A DNA stretch of 64,000 nt, taken from positions 1 to 64,000 of the forward strand of contig JAISBP010000011.1 in the NCBI GenBank assembly GCA_031266135.1, read 5' to 3'. The notes below the pieces were generated by a model, which was given only the letters and a program-made list of their open reading frames with translations, ran no database searches and was not told where the DNA came from. This stretch comes from Holosporales bacterium (GTDB lineage Bacteria > Pseudomonadota > Alphaproteobacteria > RUG11792). How positions within the stretch are numbered: position 1 is the stretch's first letter; every line of letters starts with the position of its first letter. A program made the translations under genes and the position numbers. Shown one piece after another: positions 46,272-55,602 of this stretch.

Positions 46272-47557
46272 GATCTGGTCCTTTCCTCTATATTCCATTT
46301 CAAGAATGCCGCAAGCTTACTTATACTAACGGATTTATTCTTCGATGCTGTTTCGGGTGAATCCATGATTTTTATGGTGGCAATTCCACTCTCTATTTCG
46401 GTCTCTCCAAGGATGACCGCGATTTTACTACCAAGTCTATCGGCCGTCTTCATCTTTTTACTTAAATTCCCTGTCTGAATAAAGTCTGTTCCAATACCAC
46501 ATTCTTGCAACTCCCTATAAACCTTAAAGGCGAAGTCATTTTCAGATTCATTGACTGGAATTACGGCGATTCTAACGGGCTCCCTGAATGCCATCCCATT
46601 CTTGATGATCAACATCAGCCTCTCGATACCGATGGCAAACCCGACGCCCGATACGTCAGGCCCCCCGAAGATGGGCAGTAATTTATCGTAGCGTCCCCCT
46701 CCTCCTAGAGCCTCTCTATATCCAGCACCGGTCGCCTGTATTTCGAATGCCGTGTGGCTATAGTAATCCAATCCCCTCACCAAGAAATTGTTGATCTCAT
46801 ACTTGATTTTACAGGATTCCAATAATGTACATACTTTCTCAAAGTATTGCCGTGATTCTTTATTGAGGTAATCCAGGATACTGGGTGCCATGGAACATAT
46901 ATCGACGTCTTGTTTATCCTTAGAATCCAGGATCCTCAATGGATTCTTCTTGAGGCGCAGCTTCGAGTCGTCCGATAGGCTCTCCTCATGCCGCGATAGG
47001 TATTTAACGATGGCCTTCGTATAATTTTCTCGAGTCTCTTCATCGCCCAAAGTATTAACCATAATATTAAAATCGAAGATCCCAATAGAATGGAGAGATT
47101 CGGACGCGATCATGATTAGCATCACATCAGTATACGGACTTTTATCCCCTATATATTCAAAGCCAATTTGCCGGAATTGACGGAATCGTCCTTTTTGGGG
47201 TCTGTCATACCGAAACATCTCACCACAATACATGTACTTCACCGGGAATCTTTGAGTTAGATTTTCACTGACGATGGCCCGGATGACGCCCGCCGTTCCC
47301 TCGGGGCGTAGCGTCATGGATTCTCCCCCTTTATCCAGGAAGGTATACATCTCCTTCGATACGACATCCGTTTCATCACCTATGGATCTCTGGAATACAT
47401 CCGTATTTTCCAGGAGGGGCGTATGGATCATGCTGAAACCATATCTTTCTCCAATAGACTTAATCCTAGTGAATATAAAGTGGTATTTCTCGGCGTCAGA
47501 ACCATATAGATCCTTCATACCACGAACGGATCTGAACATACTATTACATGCTCGCAT
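46265..47557 (-). CDS. hisS: Histidine-tRNA ligase
   Basis: Class II synthetase: motif 1 region (GMKDLYGSDAEKY), motif 2 (TLRPEGTAGVIRA ... MYCGEMFRYDRPQKGRFRQF), the His-binding LVRGLDYYSHTAFE and motif 3 (GVGFAIGIERL). 430 residues; a second in-frame ATG at 47539 is an alternative start. Translationally coupled to nuoB. Confidence 0.95.
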   Translation of the reverse strand: MRACNSMFRSVRGMKDLYGSDAEKYHFIFTRIKSIGERYGFSMIHTPLLENTDVFQRSIGDETDVVSKEMYTFLDKGGESMTLRPEGTAGVIRAIVSENLTQRFPVKYMYCGEMFRYDRPQKGRFRQFRQIGFEYIGDKSPYTDVMLIMIASESLHSIGIFDFNIMVNTLGDEETRENYTKAIVKYLSRHEESLSDDSKLRLKKNPLRILDSKDKQDVDICSMAPSILDYLNKESRQYFEKVCTLLESCKIKYEINNFLVRGLDYYSHTAFEIQATGAGYREALGGGGRYDKLLPIFGGPDVSGVGFAIGIERLMLIIKNGMAFREPVRIAVIPVNESENDFAFKVYRELQECGIGTDFIQTGNLSKKMKTADRLGSKIAVILGETEIESGIATIKIMDSPETASKNKSVSISKLAAFLKWNIEERTRSC

Positions 47558-47819
47558 ATCAAACTAATTTACGCTGCTATGTTACAATAAACTCGTGCTT
47601 CACCTGTTAGAAAAAAGGAATCGAGGGATTATATTAGATAGACATCCTGCATAGGCATTGTGGTACATATATGCGGAGATTTAGCCTCCAATTATACCGC
47701 AGAATTTTGATACGATGCTTATGCAACAGGCTTAATATTGATGCAGGCGGCTATTTCTTGACTATTTGATTTAATTGATTTAGTCTAGAAAGACGTAATA
47801 TTGCTTGGGGAATGCAATT

Positions 47820-48521
47820 ATGCTCAATAAAAATTTGCTTATAGTGACGATAGCAGTGGGTATTGGAGTTACAAGCTCATTTTTGCTGATTGGATCTGCT
47901 CATGGGGCTTCTAATAACCCTTTTTTGGCTGACTATGTTAGTGATGCGTGTCATGAAGTCGATGTTCTACTGCGAAGTTTTGAAATTGAATTAACTGACA
48001 GAAGAGAATATTCAATTGATTATGGTGATCACGTTTCGTATCTGAGCAAAGCAGAAGATATGCGAATAAAAGTTAACAGCTTAACTCCGGCTATTTCTGC
48101 GCTCAGCTGTACCAGTCATGTTGACCAATTTGCTGCCAATGTTGTTTCGAAGTATAGATCGTTACATAAGCGCATAGAATCGTTTCAAAGCAGACATGCC
48201 TTGGGCGTATTATGGTGGGCATCTGGTAGTAGGGTTCCAGATATTATGGATCCTTTAACACGGCTGGATGATACTATTTTCAGCTTACTTCACGGGAGAA
48301 AATCAGTTTATCCAAGTCAAATCCGGGATCTCAACGCAGAATTTAATGCTATTCGCGCCCATGTTAAAGAAACAGAGCCGATGGTGTCAGCTTGTACGGA
48401 CCAAAATGCGCGCAACTTTTTTGATAAATTTGTAATGACCAAATTTTTCCGAGCCGAAGATAATCTGCGTAAACTAGCGTGCTCCACTAACATGGTTTGT
48501 AATATAGCGGTTTTTCGTTAG
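47820..48521 (+). CDS. Secreted protein of unknown function
   Basis: 233 residues from ATG 47820 with a signal peptide (LLIVTIAVGIGVTSSFLLIG). The body is mainly helical with five Cys (DACHEV, SCTSH, SACTDQ, LACS, MVC), which suggests disulfides. A candidate promoter TTGACT-N17-TAGTCT lies at 47758-47786. No family recognised. Confidence 0.55.
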   Translation: MLNKNLLIVTIAVGIGVTSSFLLIGSAHGASNNPFLADYVSDACHEVDVLLRSFEIELTDRREYSIDYGDHVSYLSKAEDMRIKVNSLTPAISALSCTSHVDQFAANVVSKYRSLHKRIESFQSRHALGVLWWASGSRVPDIMDPLTRLDDTIFSLLHGRKSVYPSQIRDLNAEFNAIRAHVKETEPMVSACTDQNARNFFDKFVMTKFFRAEDNLRKLACSTNMVCNIAVFR

Positions 48522-48556
48522 ACCACTAACGCGATGACTGACGAAACATTACGGAA

Positions 48557-49519
48557 TCAGATGTTATAGGGAGGGACACACGATGCCCTTGATAGCCTAT
48601 CGTTTATTCCGACTCCTACGTCTTGGTTTGGAATCGGCATAACGGCTATCCCGCTGTACCTCCTTGGATTATCCAGAATCTTCAGCGCGTAATACAGGTT
48701 TCGAGCAGCTTCATTGAGATTCCCCGTAGTACTTAGATTAAAATGATACGGATGAGTTGAGTTACCAAAAGCTATAAATGCCTCGTTTTCTACGGGGTAT
48801 TCAGCATTAATTCGCAATGGTAATTTTGGAGAATAATGTCGTTCCATCATCCCGGGTGCTTTAATTACTGTGGTATCATACGCGTTTGGGGCACTCTGAA
48901 TACGTCGTCCCAAATAATTTTCCAGGGCCGATTGCGTAACTCTACCATGCCTCAATATCACGTATGGCTCAACCGTAGTATCCAGGATCGTCGATTCGAT
49001 CCCGACGTAGCATTGCCCACCATCCAAAATGAGCGGAATCTTATGGCCGATATCGGCCTTCACCATGAAGTATGATGTTGGGCTAATAGAATTCGAAGTA
49101 TTGGCACTGGGGGCCGCCAATGGCCCCCCAAACATCTCGATTAAATTCCGAGATAATTCATGGGATGGGCATCGTATGGCCACGGTATCGAGATCCGCCG
49201 TAGCAAATCGGGATATATCACTACTTTTCAGTGGGAGTATGACCGTCAATGGCAACTTCGCTTTATGCCAAAAATAATTCACTAGGCCCAGCAATTCTTC
49301 GGAAAATACGGCGATACCCTGCGCCATCTCTATTCCGGATACGTGAATGATTAGGGGATTACCCGATGGCCTACCCTTAACCTGGTATATCTTCTGAACC
49401 GCATAGTCGTTGGTTGCATCTGCAAAGAGACCGTACACCGTCTCTGTTGGAGCCGCGACGACATCCCCAGACTTCAGAAGTTCTACGGCCTCATTTAATT
49501 GATCAACATCCATCATCAT
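48557..49519 (-). CDS. L-threonylcarbamoyladenylate synthase (Sua5 type)
   Basis: Makes the precursor for t6A37 of tRNAs reading ANN codons. The N-terminal YrdC domain (VVAAPTETVYGLFADA, KGRPSGNPLIIHV, GPLAAPSANTSN) is followed by a C-terminal Sua5 domain (PGMMERHYSPKLPLRI). Three tandem ATGs (49519-49511) follow the Tim44-like gene stop by 1-7 bp. Confidence 0.92.
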   Translation of the reverse strand: MMMDVDQLNEAVELLKSGDVVAAPTETVYGLFADATNDYAVQKIYQVKGRPSGNPLIIHVSGIEMAQGIAVFSEELLGLVNYFWHKAKLPLTVILPLKSSDISRFATADLDTVAIRCPSHELSRNLIEMFGGPLAAPSANTSNSISPTSYFMVKADIGHKIPLILDGGQCYVGIESTILDTTVEPYVILRHGRVTQSALENYLGRRIQSAPNAYDTTVIKAPGMMERHYSPKLPLRINAEYPVENEAFIAFGNSTHPYHFNLSTTGNLNEAARNLYYALKILDNPRRYSGIAVMPIPNQDVGVGINDRLSRASCVPPYNI

Positions 49520-49520
49520 T

Positions 49521-50150
49521 TTAAAGCTCCACGCAAGAAGTTTTGGCAAGGATCCACTTTTCGGCCTCATATTTTCTTTCAAAAATCCAAGAATGAACTA
49601 CGCTTCTGTAGATCTTTTTTGGATTATCGAAGGAGACGTTGTCGGAATTGAGGATGGCGCTCATCTGAGAAACCTCAAATGAAACGAATAACTTTGCTTT
49701 GGTTACCAACATTTGTGCCTTATTTAAGGTTGTCTTAATATGTTTGATCAATATTTCCTGTTTTAAATTGAGGTCATTTCTCTTTTGTATTTGCTCGATG
49801 AAGCCATTATACAGAGGGGAAGATAGGTTGATCTTTAGGACATCACAATCAGCAGCAGCAAATGCCTGGAAAATCGAATCAAAAACAATCTCAGATTCAT
49901 TTAAAAAATCAGCAAGAACAAAGTCCGGAAATTTTTGCTTCAAAAGGATTTCATCGGACGAATGTGTATCATTAAGATCAGACGATGAATCGACGCTTTC
50001 AAAGCGTTTAATAATATGCTCCTTAATTACCAGCTCAATATAAGGAACGTTTTTCGTTTTGCCTAATCTTTGGAATAAATAAAAAAAAATTAAGAGTGAT
50101 AGGACGGCCAAGATAATGGTAATCATAAAATCCTTCAAAATAAGCATCAC
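49521..50150 (-). CDS. Tim44/TimA-like domain protein
   Basis: 209 residues with an N-terminal membrane helix (MITIILAVLSLLIFFYLFQ) and a C-terminal Tim44-like domain (LKQKFPDFVLADFLNESEIVFDSIFQAFAAADCDVLK ... VVHSWIFERKYEAEKWILAKTSCVEL). The family is widespread in alphaproteobacteria and related to the mitochondrial import motor protein; bacterial members are thought to act at the inner membrane. It begins about 12 bp after the RNase P RNA. Confidence 0.85.
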   Translation of the reverse strand: MMLILKDFMITIILAVLSLLIFFYLFQRLGKTKNVPYIELVIKEHIIKRFESVDSSSDLNDTHSSDEILLKQKFPDFVLADFLNESEIVFDSIFQAFAAADCDVLKINLSSPLYNGFIEQIQKRNDLNLKQEILIKHIKTTLNKAQMLVTKAKLFVSFEVSQMSAILNSDNVSFDNPKKIYRSVVHSWIFERKYEAEKWILAKTSCVEL

Positions 50151-50162
50151 AAAAACGTCGTG

Positions 50163-50557
50163 TGAAACTGGCTATAAGCCGGGTTCTGTCCGGAGGATTA
50201 CCTCCTGATTGATCATTCATCTAGGCTTACCGTTACCGATAAGCTCGAGCGACCTACCCAGGTGACGATGGCCATGGGCGCGCCACGAATAAAATTCATG
50301 CCACCTCTATTTGGTCTTGCTTCAGGTGGGGTTTGCAATGCCATCTTTGTTGCCAAACATGCGGTGCGCTCTTACCGTCGCCTTTTCACCCTTGCCTCCG
50401 TCCCTAGGAATTGAGGCGGTATATTTTCTGTTGCACTTTCCCTACCGAGAGTCTTTCGGCTCTCGACGCCGGACGTTATCCGGCACCTTGCCCACACGAA
50501 GCCCGGACTTTCCTCTACGATAATGAAACCGCAGCGATCAATCACCAGATTCACACG
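50163..50557 (-). ncRNA. rnpB: RNase P RNA (class A)
   Basis: The minus strand carries the universally conserved RNase P blocks: GAGGAAAGTCCGGGC near the 5' end (50501-50515), GGTAAGAGCGCACCGC, GACCAAATAGAGGTGGCAT and the 3' block GACAGAACCCGGCTTAT. A TATAAT box lies 7-12 bp before the proposed 5' end. The catalytic RNA that matures tRNA 5' ends. Ends are accurate to a few bases. Confidence 0.96.
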
Positions 50558-50563
50558 GGACGA

Positions 50564-50569
50564 ATTATA
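50564..50569 (-). promoter_or_regulatory. -10 box of the rnpB promoter
   Basis: A perfect TATAAT on the minus strand just upstream of the RNase P RNA; no good -35 was seen at 17 bp. Confidence 0.6.
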
Positions 50570-50683
50570 GCATATTTAACTTGTGCACGATCATATACTT
50601 TGATGAAAATCTTTGATCTCAGAATTGACTATTCATCCTGATATAATGATCGGCCTGAAATATATTGTAATCGATGCAATTCA

Positions 50684-51193
50684 TTACATATGTTTAAAGT
50701 TTCTGCGCCCGTAGTCTATTGCATAGCATACGCTAATGAACCAGAACAAAGATGATGATAAGAGAATATTGAGTAATGTAGCTGATAATCCGAATATTTC
50801 TAAGTTAACGACGTCGCACTTAGCACTGTTCCCTTCTAGAAAATTCGATGGAACTGCCTTGTCAAGCTCCTCCTGATCTGGGATAGTGATTGTACAAAAC
50901 TTGGGTGCAGCCCACCAACGATTTTCTACGCCCAAATGGTATGTTCCAGCTAAAAAGGAACAAAAAACTGTCATAAATAATACTTTTCTTAAAAAGGAAG
51001 TATTATTATATTTAAGGGTCAATGTCGAAATAATTATAATCATTACGTAAATATATCTAGAAATAAGGCATAGCTCACATGGCTGTTTATCGAAAATATA
51101 TTGGGAGGTTATAGATGTTCCAGCACCGAGTATCGAAGATAGTAATAATATCAGATGCGCTGTTGGTACTTCAAAAAACTTTTTCACAACCAT
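50684..51193 (-). CDS. dsbB: Disulfide bond formation protein B
   Basis: About 169 residues with four membrane helices; first Cys pair CELC in DKQPCELCLISRY, second pair in KFCTI and AKCD in the second periplasmic loop (GVENRWWAAPKFC is typical). It re-oxidises DsbA with quinone. Probably serves the two DsbA-like proteins at 9.6 and 13.6 kb. The frame extends upstream to 51223. Confidence 0.9.
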   Translation of the reverse strand: MVVKKFFEVPTAHLILLLSSILGAGTSITSQYIFDKQPCELCLISRYIYVMIIIISTLTLKYNNTSFLRKVLFMTVFCSFLAGTYHLGVENRWWAAPKFCTITIPDQEELDKAVPSNFLEGNSAKCDVVNLEIFGLSATLLNILLSSSLFWFISVCYAIDYGRRNFKHM

Positions 51194-51485
51194 TCTGAAT
51201 AGAAAACGCCATGTACATACCATATTTATTTACTTCCAATTTATAAGAGAAGTAAAGGATTTTTTAAGAGTTTTTAAGCTTAAAGATAAATAAATGGAAT
51301 ACGTTGAATGAAGGAATTTCACCTAATCTTTTGTCAACAAATTCTGATTTCTTTCCAATTATTCTGAGGCTGGAAAGCTAGAAAAGATATCTGATCTTAA
51401 AATCCACGGAATGAGTAAGCATATTCCTTGCCCTTCGCTGATATAGGGTGTATATGTATTTCTATGATTTACTCCACGTTAGTTT

Positions 51486-52814
51486 TTGGGTTATGCGGTG
51501 GTAGACAAGGCTTTCTTTTTCTCTCGTAGGAATATCCTGGTTTTAGGCTATGGTATCTCAGGGAGATCTCTGCATACTTTCCTCAAGACCGAGGGACACA
51601 ACGTAAGTGTATACGATGATAATATCCATGATATTCCTGATAGAACAAATCTAGATAACCTGAATGAATTTGATCTTATAATCAAAAGTCCGTCGATTCC
51701 ATTTATGTCTCATAATTGCCATCCAGTTATAAGACGTGCCGTCCTATCTAATATACCCGTTATCTCTACCTTCGACGCGTTCGTGCTACATAATCCCGAT
51801 GCTCGTATAATCGGAATCACTGGCACCAATGGGAAGTCCACGACCACGGCTTTGACTTACCACATCATGAAGGATGCTGGAATCGATGTTCAGATGGGCG
51901 GGAATATTGGGATTCCGTATTTTACTCTTCCAAAGGCGTATTTATACGTCTTTGAGTTGTCATCCTATGAATTAGCCAGCTCAAAGCATCTAAAATTGGA
52001 GATTGGATGTCTCCTTAATGTAGAGCCAGATCATCTGGCATTTCATAATAATTTCGAAAATTACAGAAGCGCGAAACGTAAAATGTTGGATGCTTCGCAG
52101 ACTAAGATCATTTCCTTTGAAGATAAATGGTCTACTGGCAATTACGGGGGTATGGATAACATCTTGACCGTATCATCGGAGTATCGGCCTCAGGCAGATG
52201 TCTACGTTTGTGAACACTCATTGATGGTTGGGGCAAAGACTCTGGTCCTAGATTTATCGGGGTTAATAAATTTGATGGGGCAGCATAACTACCAAAACAT
52301 TGGCTTTGCTTATGCAATTTGTAGACACTTCGGTATTCCAAATCATATCATCTCGAAAGGAATCAGGACTTTTCAACCACTGCCCCATCGCCTTAACATC
52401 GTCAAGAAAATTGATGATATTTTATTTGTAAATGATAGTAAGGCGACGAATCCAGAATCAGCGGCTCGTGCTCTTGCCACGTTTATTGGGTATAAAATAT
52501 ACTGGCTCGTAGGGGGAAGAAGTAAAAAGACGGACGCGCTTTCGGCGATTGAACGATATCTGGGAAGTGTACAGAAGATCTTCCTGTTCGGAGAAGCTGC
52601 CGCTGAATTTCGAGATATGTTCGATGGAATTAAAAAGACAGTAGACTGCCAGACCATGGCTAACGCACTGCATGCAGCGTATAATGATGCAAGTAAAGAA
52701 GATGGACCGACAGTTATCCTTTTATCACCAATGTGTGCCAGCTTTGACCAATTCGATAGTTTCGAGCATAGAGGGAATACTTTCGTTGAGATAGTAGAAA
52801 CGCTCGATGACTAG
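51486..52814 (+). CDS. murD: UDP-N-acetylmuramoyl-L-alanine:D-glutamate ligase
   Basis: Adds D-Glu to the peptidoglycan precursor in the cytoplasm. Motifs: N-terminal LVLGYGISGRS, ATP loop GITGTNGKSTT, central LNVEPDHLAFH, and late FVNDSKATNP, VGGRSK. The start is uncertain (TTG 51486 or GTG 51498; no ATG in frame nearby). It overlaps lolD by 8 bp. Confidence 0.94.
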   Translation: MGYAVVDKAFFFSRRNILVLGYGISGRSLHTFLKTEGHNVSVYDDNIHDIPDRTNLDNLNEFDLIIKSPSIPFMSHNCHPVIRRAVLSNIPVISTFDAFVLHNPDARIIGITGTNGKSTTTALTYHIMKDAGIDVQMGGNIGIPYFTLPKAYLYVFELSSYELASSKHLKLEIGCLLNVEPDHLAFHNNFENYRSAKRKMLDASQTKIISFEDKWSTGNYGGMDNILTVSSEYRPQADVYVCEHSLMVGAKTLVLDLSGLINLMGQHNYQNIGFAYAICRHFGIPNHIISKGIRTFQPLPHRLNIVKKIDDILFVNDSKATNPESAARALATFIGYKIYWLVGGRSKKTDALSAIERYLGSVQKIFLFGEAAAEFRDMFDGIKKTVDCQTMANALHAAYNDASKEDGPTVILLSPMCASFDQFDSFEHRGNTFVEIVETLDD

Positions 52815-53469
52815 CCAAAATAGAATCTTAGTACTAAATGATATTCACATGAATTTTAAGACGGGAGACTCGTCGATAAAGGTTTTAGATAGTATTAGTC
52901 TTGAAATCAAACGTGGAGAAAGTGTGGCGTTAGTTGGGGCCAGTGGTACCGGTAAATCAACACTTCTGCAAATTGCAGCGCTCTTAGAAAAACCGACTCG
53001 CGGTGATGTGCTGATCAATGATATACATTCTGACAGTTTAAATGATGATGAAAAGTCAGAGATCAGACGAAATTGCCTCGGATTTGTTTATCAATCCCAT
53101 AATTTACTTCCTGAATTCAGTGCTCTGGAAAATGTGATTATTCCTCAACTCATTAAGAAAATTACGATGACTTCGGCCAAAGAGAAAGCTCTAGATTTAC
53201 TTGAGAAAGTGGGACTGTCACATAGATTAAATCATCGGCCAAAACAACTTTCTGGTGGAGAGCAGCAAAGAGTGGCCATAGCTCGCTGTTTGATCAATGA
53301 TCCCTTGATGATCATGGCCGATGAACCAACCGGTAATTTAGATCCAAAAACAGCTGAATCAATCTTTGAATTATTTTTGCATTTATCATTGGATATGAAG
53401 ATCTCCGTTTTTATGGCAACACATAATCTAGACCTCGCCACACGTCTTGATCGTGTGATTTCTCTTTGA
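52807..53469 (+). CDS. lolD: Lipoprotein-releasing ABC ATPase LolD
   Basis: 220 residues of the LolD/MacB type: Walker A GASGTGKST, the LolD-typical GFVYQSHNLLPEFSALENV, signature LSGGEQQRVAIAR, Walker B LMIMADEPTGNLD. It powers release of lipoproteins such as Pal to the outer membrane. lolC/E is not in the window. A LolD-like role is inferred from the motif set. Confidence 0.85.
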   Translation: MTSQNRILVLNDIHMNFKTGDSSIKVLDSISLEIKRGESVALVGASGTGKSTLLQIAALLEKPTRGDVLINDIHSDSLNDDEKSEIRRNCLGFVYQSHNLLPEFSALENVIIPQLIKKITMTSAKEKALDLLEKVGLSHRLNHRPKQLSGGEQQRVAIARCLINDPLMIMADEPTGNLDPKTAESIFELFLHLSLDMKISVFMATHNLDLATRLDRVISL

Positions 53470-53643
53470 TTTCCCTTTATATCTATCTAATCTCAGTTTT
53501 GTATAAGTTGAAACGAAAACAATTCAAGGAAAATGATAGCAGAATATGTATAATACGTATGAAGTTAACCCAAAAGACGTACATATGATGTTTCCGCTAA
53601 GCGAAATTTTCATCTATATGTAATTTTATTCTTAATATTTCCG

Positions 53644-54399
53644 ATGAAGAACCAGGGTATTATAATTTACGGCGCTAGTAGAGCCAATAATACAGAATTG
53701 GCATATTCTATGATCATAGATTATCTGCATAATAATAACTCAGATGAAACCATGAACTTAATTAAAAAGCATGTTATGAGTAATACTTACCCCAACTTTA
53801 TGAAGATTGGATTGGAGGATGAGGGCAGAGATATTTCGATTGATAATACTAGAGAGATCATAAGGTTCTTATCGCAGAAGCCGACGCTTAATGGGAGACG
53901 AGCCGTCCTCATTGAGGATGCAGAGGTTATGTCTAGGAATGCGGCAAACTCGATTCTGAAGGTAGTCGAGGAAATGCCACCCGATTCCATATTCTTAATG
54001 ACTACTACGAGCTTGTCTACAATACTTCCAACGATTCGTTCCCGTTGCCTCAAGATATATTCAAAAACTCAGGGGCCAGCAGTTTCGGAATACAACGATG
54101 CCGTTGAATATGTGAAGAGTAAATTACCGGAGATCGATATAGAATACGTGAACCAAAGTATTAAATTCATAGAATCTGGATGTAAGAATCTCACGGCATT
54201 CGCCAAGCAGAATGCTGATATCGCCGAAGACTTCCTTGAAATTATGAGCGCCTACTATTTTTATGTTGCATCCAGTAAACATGATATATTAGCCGCTGAT
54301 AAATTACTGTTTCTCCAAGAATTGGATTATTATCTAAAAAATACATCTCCAGACAAACAGAATACAATCATAGCGGCGTGCACTGGGAGCACGCGTTAA
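53644..54399 (+). CDS. holB: DNA polymerase III subunit delta'-like protein
   Basis: 251 residues of the clamp-loader type: IDNTREIIRFLSQKPTLNGRRAVLIEDAEVMSRNAANSILKVVEE and the SRC motif in PTIRSRCLKI. The P-loop region (YGASRANNTELAY) is degenerate and would not bind ATP, as is normal for delta'. Shorter than E. coli delta'. It converges on pdhC. Confidence 0.85.
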   Translation: MKNQGIIIYGASRANNTELAYSMIIDYLHNNNSDETMNLIKKHVMSNTYPNFMKIGLEDEGRDISIDNTREIIRFLSQKPTLNGRRAVLIEDAEVMSRNAANSILKVVEEMPPDSIFLMTTTSLSTILPTIRSRCLKIYSKTQGPAVSEYNDAVEYVKSKLPEIDIEYVNQSIKFIESGCKNLTAFAKQNADIAEDFLEIMSAYYFYVASSKHDILAADKLLFLQELDYYLKNTSPDKQNTIIAACTGSTR

Positions 54400-54409
54400 A
54401 ATACAATCA

Positions 54410-55597
54410 TCACAAAATCATCAGTGCCATTGGATTATTCAGAAATTCAGTGATTTTCCCAAGGAATTTAGCGGCGTCTTGTCCGTCGATGACCCTATGA
54501 TCGATGGCGTATCCTATCTTCATGATCATGGCCTTCCTGATCTCATCGTTAGTATCAAAGACCGGAGTCTTAATGGCTGGACCAATCGATAATATACTGG
54601 CCTGCGGTATATTTATTATCGAATAAAATGAATCTATTTTATGGGTACCGAGATTCGAGATAGTAATAGTTCCACCATCCATCCTATCGGCGGGTAACCT
54701 CTTCTCTCTGGCCAATTTCACGAGTTCCTTGAGTTCAGTCGAGATTTCTCTAATATTTTTCTTATCGGCATTTGAAATGATCGGTGTGAGGAGGCCAAAA
54801 TCCGTGGCGACGGCTATTGAAATATCAATTGAAGAGTACTGCCGGATGGCACCTTCATGATACACCACATTAATATTGGGCACTTCCTTCATGGCCAATG
54901 CAACCGATTTGATGATGAAATCAGTGACGGTCAGTCTTACCTCTCCGAGTTCGTTGACCTTCTTACAATGAATCAGGAGATCCGTGACGTCGGCCGTCGC
55001 CATCATATAGAAATGCGGGACCTCGTTCTTGGATTTAGTCAGTTTAGAGGCTACCAAATGCTTAACGCCAGAAAGCGGAATTTCTGTATAGGCGCACTCG
55101 TTACTGGCAAGAGTATTATTTAATACATCATCCTTGACGATACGGCCACCGGGGCCCGTCCCCGTCATCGTCGAAATATCAAGCCCATGAATATTGGCAA
55201 TCCTCTTGGCCAGTGGACTAGCCTTAACCTTTTTCTCAGAGTGAATCAATGGGCTATCTCTTCCAGAACCAGGTATGTGATTATCCTGTACTACGGCCGC
55301 ATTACTTCCCGTCTCTAAAGCCCTTTTCAAATCAGCGATCTGTTCATCTGTATCGGATTTTTGGCGAATAATGGCGATGGGAGTATTGACACAGACGTCC
55401 TTTGTCCCCTCGGCGATCAGGATCGTTTCGAGAATTCCACGGTGTATGGATTCAATTTCCATGGTGGCTTTATCGGTATCGATTTCGGCCAGGACATCAC
55501 CAACCTCTATGGGATCTCCTTCGTTCTTACACCACGTCACCAGATTCCCCTTCTTCATGGTGGGGCTCATGGCTGGCATCTCTAGGACAATCGGCAT
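54410..55597 (-). CDS. pdhC: Dihydrolipoamide acetyltransferase (E2) of pyruvate dehydrogenase
   Basis: 395 residues: one lipoyl domain (lipoyl Lys in EIDTDKATMEIES), a flexible linker, the E1/E3-binding domain (KASPLAKRIANIHGLDISTMTGTGPGGRIVKDDV) and the catalytic domain with DHRVIDG near the C-terminus. Last gene of the pdhA-pdhB-pdhC operon. Confidence 0.95.
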   Translation of the reverse strand: MPIVLEMPAMSPTMKKGNLVTWCKNEGDPIEVGDVLAEIDTDKATMEIESIHRGILETILIAEGTKDVCVNTPIAIIRQKSDTDEQIADLKRALETGSNAAVVQDNHIPGSGRDSPLIHSEKKVKASPLAKRIANIHGLDISTMTGTGPGGRIVKDDVLNNTLASNECAYTEIPLSGVKHLVASKLTKSKNEVPHFYMMATADVTDLLIHCKKVNELGEVRLTVTDFIIKSVALAMKEVPNINVVYHEGAIRQYSSIDISIAVATDFGLLTPIISNADKKNIREISTELKELVKLAREKRLPADRMDGGTITISNLGTHKIDSFYSIINIPQASILSIGPAIKTPVFDTNDEIRKAMIMKIGYAIDHRVIDGQDAAKFLGKITEFLNNPMALMIL

Positions 55598-55602
55598 CTA
55601 AT

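Noticed and set aside
50311-50641. Small open frames in both strands
   Set aside because: They fall inside the RNase P RNA gene, whose conserved blocks explain the sequence.
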